Below are positions 57,103 through 64,000 of a DNA stretch of 64,000 nt, piece by piece; the stretch's first letter is position 1, and each line of letters begins with the position of its first letter. Source of the DNA: Bauldia sp. (GTDB lineage Bacteria > Pseudomonadota > Alphaproteobacteria > Rhizobiales > Kaistiaceae); NCBI GenBank assembly GCA_028284325.1, contig JANQRX010000003.1:62001-126000 (forward strand), in the 5' to 3' direction. The translations under genes were made by a program, and so were the position numbers. The notes under the pieces were generated by a model. It saw only the letters and a list, made by a program, of their open reading frames with translations, ran no database searches and had not been told where the DNA came from.

Positions 57103-58511
57103 TCTCCGCCCGTGATGCCCTGCGCTCCATCGAGCGCGCGATCTCCGACGCCCGCCGGGAGGAAGACCGGCTGACGACGATGTTGCAGAGCGCGGTCGAC
57201 GAAGCGACCCGACTGCGGCGTGAACAGGCCGAGGCCTTCAAGGCGCTGGCCCGCCTGCGGCTCGAGGATCTCGCGGCGAACGAAACGGTTGGCCGTCTCG
57301 ACGCTGCCGAACGCCGCGCGCTTGAAGCGCTTGAGCGCCACGATCGCAGGCTCTCCGCGGCGGTGATCGGCGTGCGCGAAGCCGAGAAGGCGCTCACGGA
57401 AGCGGAAGAACAGCGCGACCGGAGCGCCGCCGGGGCGGCCGAAGCCGCCGATGACATCGATGCGCTGGTTGATCGCATCTACGGCGAGGTCAGGGAGGGT
57501 GCCGACTGGAAGGCGCAAAGAAGCGAGGTCGACGCCGCCGAGGCCAAGGCGGCGGCCGCCAAGAACAAGGCCGAAACGGCCGAGGGCGATCGCGTCGAGA
57601 AGGGCAGACCCTATGAGGCTGACCCCCTGTTCATGTATCTGTGGAACCGCGGCTTCGGCACGTCGCGCTATGGCGCCGGACGCCTGACGCGTCTTGTCGA
57701 TACGTGGGTCGCCGATCTGATCGGCTTCACGTCCGCGCGTCCCAACTACCACATGCTGAACGAGATCCCGCTGCGCCTGCGGGAACACGCGGAGCGCCTC
57801 GAAGGTGGTGCCGACGACGAACGCGCAAGCTTGGAGGCGATCGAGCGCGCCGCACTTGTCGCCGCAGGCATCGAGGACCTTGAGGCCGCCGCCGAGAAAG
57901 CCGACCAGGCTCTGGGCGATGCCGATGACCTGGTCGAGGATCGCCGACAGGACGTAGCGAAGGCGAACGAAGAGCATGCCGAGCGGGCCGATCCGCGACG
58001 CGATGCGGACCTTCAGGCGGCGCTGGAAGTCCTGGCCGACGAAATCCGGCGCGACGATCTGTCGACCCTCTATCGCGAGGCAATGAAAACGCCCACGACC
58101 CGCGACGAAGAGGTTGTCCAGACGCTTCGCGATATCGAGCGCAAGCTGGAGCGTCGTGAGGCGGAGGCCGAGGAGGTGCGGCGCACTGCAACCGAGTTGG
58201 CCGCCAGGCGCACACAACTTGAACAGTCGCGCACCCATTTCCGCCACTCCGGCTACGACGATCCCCGTGGCCAGTTCGGCAACGATACGGTCATTGCAGC
58301 TGCGATCGAGGGGATCATCAAGGGCGCCATCATGTCCAGTGTCCTGGACAAAGCTCTGCGCGACGGCTTCAGCCGGCGGGTGCCCCGCGCCGGCGGCTCG
58401 TTCGGCGGTGGATTTGGTGGCGGTCGGTCGGGCGGCTGGAGTTCCGGCGGCGGTTTCCGGACCGGCGGCCGGTCAGGCGGCGGCGGTTTCCGGACCGGCG
58501 GAGGCTTCTGA
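57096..58511 (+). CDS. Coiled-coil protein with glycine-rich tail
   Basis: A 471-residue protein. Residues 1-180 are long coiled coil, then a conserved globular block (YEADPLFMYLWNRGFGTSRY, GAGRLTRLVDTWVADLIGF), a second coiled coil (270-390) and a C-terminal tail of Gly/Ser/Arg repeats (GGGFGGGRSGGW, GGGFRTGG). Third gene of the operon, overlapping the DUF6384-like gene by 7 bp. The Gly-rich tail is typical of proteins that bind membranes or form flexible assemblies. Its 3' end overlaps the convergent SDR gene by 39 bp. Confidence 0.75.
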   Translation: MVISARDALRSIERAISDARREEDRLTTMLQSAVDEATRLRREQAEAFKALARLRLEDLAANETVGRLDAAERRALEALERHDRRLSAAVIGVREAEKALTEAEEQRDRSAAGAAEAADDIDALVDRIYGEVREGADWKAQRSEVDAAEAKAAAAKNKAETAEGDRVEKGRPYEADPLFMYLWNRGFGTSRYGAGRLTRLVDTWVADLIGFTSARPNYHMLNEIPLRLREHAERLEGGADDERASLEAIERAALVAAGIEDLEAAAEKADQALGDADDLVEDRRQDVAKANEEHAERADPRRDADLQAALEVLADEIRRDDLSTLYREAMKTPTTRDEEVVQTLRDIERKLERREAEAEEVRRTATELAARRTQLEQSRTHFRHSGYDDPRGQFGNDTVIAAAIEGIIKGAIMSSVLDKALRDGFSRRVPRAGGSFGGGFGGGRSGGWSSGGGFRTGGRSGGGGFRTGGGF

Positions 58512-59423
58512 CGCCGCCACGCCGACAACCGAGCCGTCCCAGGCCAGCGTGAGTCCGCTGTCCTGCTCACCGGCCTCGTCCAGAACGCGAATGAGTCGAT
58601 CAGCCGCAAAGTCAGCGGAGAACATCGGCTCGCCATGCCGAAACAGGCGCAGATCGTCGATGAACGGCGTGTCGACGGCGCCTGGATACACGCCGAGACA
58701 CACGGTCTGGCGTCCAGCGGATCGCAGATCGATGGCCAGTCCGCCGATGAGTCCTGCGAGGGCGGCTTTCGATGCGCGATAGGCGTGCGGCATCGGCGAG
58801 TCTTTGATGCGGCCGAGCGCATCGTCGGCGAGCGCCGCAAACACGCTCTTGCCGTCGGCCACCATCAGCGGAAGGAAGTGCTTGGCCACCAGGGCCGGAC
58901 CGATGGCGTTGACCTGATAGGCGTTCAGCATCGCGGCGGCATCGAGTGCCAGCCAACGGTCGTGACCGTGGTCGCTCTCCGCGTGAGCCGATCCGGTCGC
59001 CACGATGACGCCGTGAATCGAGCCCTCCTGCGCAACGGCCCGCGCCGCCCGTTCAACCGACTGCTCGCGGGTCAGGTCGACGTGGCCGGAGATGACGTTC
59101 CCGCCGAAGTGCAGATCGCGCGAGCGCGAGAATGCGTAGACGCGCGCGACAGCCGGATCCTCCTCAAGGAAATCGACCAGGGCGGTTCCGATTCCGCCCG
59201 AGGCACCGACGACCACGAGGCGCAGATCATCGCCGAAGCTCTGCAGAAGACTCGGGCCGGTACGGAAGCCGCGTACGCGGCCTGGATCGCCCGATTCGTC
59301 GAACGCCGCCGGGTCGGGCAGGAAGGCGTCAAGCGGCATGATGTCACCGGCCGGCGATCCCGGTTCGAAGCCGTCCGCCGCGTCGGCCATTGTTGCCGGT
59401 CGGCTGTCATCGGTGTCGTGCAT
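58473..59423 (-). CDS. Short-chain dehydrogenase/reductase
   Basis: A 316-residue SDR with an N-terminal extension of ~65 residues before the Rossmann fold. Cofactor motif VVVGASGGIGTALVDFLEED; NxxG-like region VIVATGSAH; catalytic pair in YRASKAALAGLIGG (Tyr and Lys). The C-terminal TPFIDDL element fits CsgA/FabG-like SDRs. The ATG at 59423 with GAGGGAA upstream is preferred to a start at 59456. Substrate unknown. Confidence 0.87.
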   Translation of the reverse strand: MHDTDDSRPATMADAADGFEPGSPAGDIMPLDAFLPDPAAFDESGDPGRVRGFRTGPSLLQSFGDDLRLVVVGASGGIGTALVDFLEEDPAVARVYAFSRSRDLHFGGNVISGHVDLTREQSVERAARAVAQEGSIHGVIVATGSAHAESDHGHDRWLALDAAAMLNAYQVNAIGPALVAKHFLPLMVADGKSVFAALADDALGRIKDSPMPHAYRASKAALAGLIGGLAIDLRSAGRQTVCLGVYPGAVDTPFIDDLRLFRHGEPMFSADFAADRLIRVLDEAGEQDSGLTLAWDGSVVGVAASEASAGPETAAA

Positions 59424-59536
59424 GATTCCCTCGTGACTGTACGAGGGTTCACGCACTATCAGCCTAGCCCTGACATCCGCTTACACCGGCGAAACGGATG
59501 CGAGGTATGTCGTTGACGTTTCGGTAACGTCCGGTT

Positions 59537-60013
59537 CTAGCGCAAGGTCAGGCGCGCCGCACCAAGCGCCAGATTGAGACCGGTCTGGGCCTGGACGCTG
59601 AGCGGCTGGAGCGCGATCGTGTTGTCGGAACCGCCGACCAGGAGGTTGGCACCGACGCCGACGCCAACGGTCGCCTCGCCCGTCGCGCCGACATAGGTCC
59701 CGGCAAGTGCGCGCGGCGGGTACTCCGTCGTCGGCGCCAGAACCAGCCAGGCGATGACGCTGCTGGTCGTCGTCCCGATATCGAGACCGAACTTCGAGAT
59801 CTCCCCGACATACGTCTCCCGGACAGCGGCGACCCCGTCGGTGGGGTCAAAGGTGCAGGTCAGTCGCTTGCGCGACGTGATGATGAGACCGGTACCCCCT
59901 TCCACGACGCAGTTCAGCACGCCGACTTCCGTCCGCGCCGGGGCGGCGTCGACGGCGCCCATTGGTGCCAGTGCTGCACCGGCGACCAGAATTGCCTTCA
60001 TCAAAGTGCGCAT
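59537..60013 (-). CDS. DUF992 secreted protein
   Basis: A 158-residue exported protein. Signal peptide MKAILVAGAALAPMGAVDAA; mature part GVLNCVVEGGTGLIITSRKR, LTCTFDP, VGEISKFGLDIGTTTSSV and GGSDNTIALQPLSVQAQTGL are the DUF992 landmarks, a family nearly restricted to alphaproteobacteria. Two cysteines probably pair. Function unknown. ATG at 60013. Confidence 0.88.
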   Translation of the reverse strand: MRTLMKAILVAGAALAPMGAVDAAPARTEVGVLNCVVEGGTGLIITSRKRLTCTFDPTDGVAAVRETYVGEISKFGLDIGTTTSSVIAWLVLAPTTEYPPRALAGTYVGATGEATVGVGVGANLLVGGSDNTIALQPLSVQAQTGLNLALGAARLTLR

Positions 60014-60099
60014 GTTCGGCCTCCTCTCGGCGCGCCTGTGTGAAACGGCGGCATATTGCCCGAATGATTGGGCGACGAGAAGGCGGAATCGCGCGCCGG

Positions 60100-60741
60100 C
60101 TACGATTCTTCGTGACGAGCGAATTCGCCGGTCGCCGGGTCGAGAATCCACAATTCACCGGTGGATATGTCGAACCAGGCTCCGTGAAGGTCAAGCCGCC
60201 CCTTGTCTTCAAGGATGGAAACGCACGGAAAGGTGCGCAAGTTATCGATGGAGCGACGCACGGAGACCTGTTCGAGAGCGGTCTGCCGCTCGGCGTTTGT
60301 CATGCCGGGATGGCCGGAGACGGCTTCGGCGGCGGGCGTCAGCAGTTCCATCCATTTGCCGATGAAATCACCGGGCGACAGGGGCTCTGCATCCGGATCC
60401 AGCGCCGCCTTGATACCACCGCAGCGGCCGTGGCCGAGCACGACGATGTGCCGGACCCGCAGCGACTGAACCGCGTATTCCAGCGCTGCCGACGTCGCAT
60501 GGAACTCACCGTCAGGCCGATACGGCGGCACGATGTTGGCCACATTACGGACGACGAAGATTTCACCCGGCGCCGCCCCAAAGATCGTTTCCGGAGCGGC
60601 ACGCGAATCGCAGCACGCGACGATCAGTGTTTCGGGCTCTTGGCCGCGTTCTGCCAGGAGCCGATAGCGCTCGCGCTCGGCGGCGAACCGCCCGGCACGG
60701 AACGATTCGTAGCCGTCAAGCAGGCTCGCGGGAAACTGCAT
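60100..60741 (-). CDS. Beta-class carbonic anhydrase
   Basis: A 213-residue enzyme interconverting CO2 and bicarbonate. Zinc ligands: Cys and Asp in VACCDSRAAPETIF (about 42-55), His and Cys in VVLGHGRCGGI (about 101-111). The FVVRNVANIVPPY block is also diagnostic. The ATG at 60741 has GGAGGGGCGGG upstream. It lies 159 bp downstream of the ScfR-like regulator on the same strand. Confidence 0.94.
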   Translation of the reverse strand: MQFPASLLDGYESFRAGRFAAERERYRLLAERGQEPETLIVACCDSRAAPETIFGAAPGEIFVVRNVANIVPPYRPDGEFHATSAALEYAVQSLRVRHIVVLGHGRCGGIKAALDPDAEPLSPGDFIGKWMELLTPAAEAVSGHPGMTNAERQTALEQVSVRRSIDNLRTFPCVSILEDKGRLDLHGAWFDISTGELWILDPATGEFARHEES

Positions 60742-60904
60742 ACCCGCCCCTCCGTCCAGATGACACCGCCGCCCCATACAACTGCGCGCGCGGTGGTGGC
60801 AATGGTCAGGCCGTGGAAGCACATGAGCAGCCGCGATACGACCGCCCGCCGCAACGCCGGCCGCCGGCCTGCTCTGGATGCCGCCGAGGGGCGGAAACCA
60901 CCGG

Positions 60905-62368
60905 TTATTCGGCGTTGACGTAGGCTGAGTGACCGCGGCGGTTCTCGTCGATGCGCAGACGGCGAGAGACCGGCGGAAAGGCCCGCTGGCGGCAATCCAG
61001 GCGCTCGCAGATTCGGCACGAGGCACCGATGGGGACCGACCGGCGAAGATCGTCCAGCTCGATACCGTCGGCGTAGACGAGGTCCCGTGCGTGACTGACC
61101 TCACACCCGAGGCCGATCGAATAATAGGTGTGCTGGGCGTGATAGCCGCCCACCGACTTCTCGTAGGCGCGAGCGATGCAAAAGTAGACGCGACCGTCCG
61201 GCATCTTCGAAAGCTGCGTATTGATCGCGCCGGGACGAAGGAAGGCCGAGTAGATGTTCCATCTCGGACAGGCCGCACCGTGACGCGGGATATGGATGCC
61301 CGAGAGCGACAACCGCTTGGAAATGTTGCCGGCAATGTCCGTGCGCAGCATGTGGAACGGCACGCCCGTCGCGCTCTCGCGGCGCAGTGTTGTGAAACGG
61401 TGGCAGACCTGTTCGAAGCTGCAGCCGTAGCGCGCTCCCAGCAGATCGATGTCGTAGCGCAATCGAACCGCATCCTCCAGGAACGGCGTGTAGGGCATGA
61501 TGAGCGAGGCGGCGAAATAGTTTGCCAGCGCGATGCGCGCCAGCGAACGGGCCTCCTGCCCCGAAAGATCGGCCCGATCGACGATGGCATCGATCTCGGA
61601 TTTCGCGGCCAACAGGCCGATCTGGTGCGCCATCTGGAAGCGGCGGCTGGCCGTGGGCAGGCTTTCGGAGACCTCCAGCACCTGGGCCGTACTATCGAAA
61701 CGGCGCGCCACCTCCTGGTCGGCCGGCGGCGCCGTGACGCGCACACCGAAAGCGTTCGACAGGAACGCCACGAAACCCTGGATGCGTTCGGTGCTACCGA
61801 CGCCGATGTCGGCGGCGACCCGTTCCGCGGCGTCCTCGAGCGTCGGGAAGTGATTGCGCTCCGCCTGGATAAAGTCCGACACCTGTTCGGTGGGCTGGTG
61901 GGTGACCGGCAGCGCGCCCTGGCTGTCGACACCGTCATAGTCGCCGTCGACCACGCTGGCGAGATCGTGGCGCGATCGCCGGTATGCATCGTAGAGCGCG
62001 ATGACGGCGCGGCCTGTAGACGGTGAAGCACCGACCAGATCGCGCACATCGCTGGTGGTCAGGTCGTGATCCTTGAACAGGTCGTCCGAGAACACCTCGA
62101 TCAGATCAGCGGCCACTTGGCCGTCATCGCCGGCCGCCAGTTCCTCAAGCCCGACGTCAAGGCTCTGCGACAGCTTGAACAGCAGCGGAACCGTGATGTT
62201 GCGTTTGCCGCTTTCGATCAGGTTGAGATAGCTCGGCGAGATATCCAGTTGCTGCGCCAGCTTGGCTTGGCTGACGCCCTTGCGGCGTCTCAGCCGGCGC
62301 ACGCTGCCACCGACGACGGACATCGCAACGCCCGATCGCGGCATTTCGTTGGAAGCTTCTCGTCCCAT
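60905..62368 (-). CDS. ScfR/RamB-like regulator of isocitrate lyase (XRE plus IrrE/ImmA-type domain)
   Basis: A 487-residue regulator of the short-chain fatty acyl-CoA type. N-terminal [34 protein letters not shown] central IrrE/ImmA-like (DUF955) domain ([18 protein letters not shown]) and the C-terminal DUF2083 region with its cysteine set ([20 protein letters not shown]) follow. Family members sense acyl-CoA and control glyoxylate or methylcitrate genes; here it is divergent from aceA. Five TTTACA boxes lie in the shared gap, the nearest 3 bp from its start, suggesting autoregulation. Confidence 0.9.
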   Translation of the reverse strand: MGREASNEMPRSGVAMSVVGGSVRRLRRRKGVSQAKLAQQLDISPSYLNLIESGKRNITVPLLFKLSQSLDVGLEELAAGDDGQVAADLIEVFSDDLFKDHDLTTSDVRDLVGASPSTGRAVIALYDAYRRSRHDLASVVDGDYDGVDSQGALPVTHQPTEQVSDFIQAERNHFPTLEDAAERVAADIGVGSTERIQGFVAFLSNAFGVRVTAPPADQEVARRFDSTAQVLEVSESLPTASRRFQMAHQIGLLAAKSEIDAIVDRADLSGQEARSLARIALANYFAASLIMPYTPFLEDAVRLRYDIDLLGARYGCSFEQVCHRFTTLRRESATGVPFHMLRTDIAGNISKRLSLSGIHIPRHGAACPRWNIYSAFLRPGAINTQLSKMPDGRVYFCIARAYEKSVGGYHAQHTYYSIGLGCEVSHARDLVYADGIELDDLRRSVPIGASCRICERLDCRQRAFPPVSRRLRIDENRRGHSAYVNAE

Positions 62369-62370
62369 AA

Positions 62371-62481
62371 TTTACAGTCTTTACAGATTTACATCAATCG
62401 CGTGCAAAGGCGTTTACACGTTTTCTCATTGTAGATCAGTTAGATATTGCCGTCCATGGATTTTGTGTGACAAGCTTTACA
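62371..62481. promoter_or_regulatory. Five TTTACA repeats between the regulator and aceA
   Basis: TTTACA occurs at 62371, 62380, 62388, 62413 and 62476, all on the plus strand; the first three are 8-9 bp apart. Candidate binding sites for the ScfR-like regulator controlling both genes. Confidence 0.6.
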
Positions 62482-62507
62482 CAGGTCACAACACGTGGAG
62501 CGAAGTC

Positions 62508-63887
<1,380 letters not shown>

Positions 63888-63899
63888 TCGCTACTATTG

Positions 63900-63926
63900 C
63901 GGCCCGGCGGATTCACCGCCGGGCCG
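63900..63926 (+). terminator. Hairpin after aceA
   Basis: A perfect 10-11 bp stem GGCCCGGCGG/CCGCCGGGCC with a 5-nt loop, 12 bp after the aceA stop. No T run follows, so it may be an mRNA-stabilising hairpin or a bidirectional, rho-assisted terminator. Confidence 0.5.
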
Positions 63927-63959
63927 TCGACCGGAGCGAACATCGATCCGGCGCACGCT

Positions 63960-64000
63960 CTAGAAGCTCTCCAGCGGATAGACGTCGAGCGCCACTTCCT
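63960..64000 (-). CDS. Possible 3' end of a gene running off the window
   Basis: A minus-strand frame is open from the window edge to a TAG at 63962-63960 and would end EVALDVYPLESF. Its position after a hairpin shared with aceA fits a convergent gene, but only 12 codons are visible. Confidence 0.4.
   Translation of the reverse strand, partial: EVALDVYPLESF

Overview
The window looks like a chromosome segment of a GC-rich alphaproteobacterium, probably of the Hyphomicrobiales/Rhodospirillales type. Evidence for this is the uniformly GC-biased codon use, an alphaproteobacterial IF-1, a DUF992 protein, and an isocitrate lyase paired with an ScfR/RamB-type regulator. No tRNA, rRNA, transposase, integrase or CRISPR array was seen.

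Left flank (1-11,900), ordinary host genes: infA; a GNAT acetyltransferase; a glutathionyl-hydroquinone reductase; a metallophosphoesterase; a KDG kinase/KDPG aldolase pair with a nearby LacI-type palindrome; an MsrQ-like haem membrane subunit without MsrP next to it; a TerC protein; an orphan ABC ATPase; and an RND/MMPL exporter with a small secreted protein.

Middle (12,003-46,403), a short-tailed (podovirus/T7-like) morphogenesis cluster read almost entirely on the minus strand. In transcription order it carries the terminase small and large subunits, a small pre-portal protein, the portal, a Bbp19-like protein, the scaffold, the major capsid protein and a small capsid neighbour. Then come tail tubular A, tail tubular B/nozzle, gp13- and gp14-like internal proteins, fibres, and a GH108 endolysin with two small membrane proteins. 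No replication gene or integrase lies in it. A CI/LexA-type repressor with a divergent two-gene unit sits about 6.5 kb beyond the terminase, across host genes.

The notable part is the cargo threaded between the structural genes. Three papain-like-fold proteins, one SleB-type cell-wall hydrolase (now frameshifted) and one 657-residue peptidoglycan-binding/nuclease-like protein all contain a version of a motif (consensus roughly EIxxMM...YWRDExVQKEYR) that also ends the scaffold protein. The first four also end in a R-F/Y-F/Y-G tail. The wall-active proteins sit beside small Sec-exported proteins. The nuclease-like protein is followed by a cytoplasmic protein and by displaced, broken copies of its own head, its tip and that neighbour, as in polymorphic toxin loci. 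Several cargo genes share a promoter form in which CAACC abuts the -10 box. My inference is that the cluster encodes virion-loaded effectors with cognate immunity proteins, the scaffold-like motif serving to load them into the procapsid. This is untested.

Right flank (46,587-64,000), host genes again: an aldo/keto reductase, a GST, a two-component system divergent from a spondin-domain protein, and an adenylate cyclase with TPRs. After the phage-type control module come a three-gene coiled-coil operon, an SDR, DUF992, beta-carbonic anhydrase, and the ScfR-like regulator divergent from aceA with five TTTACA repeats between them.
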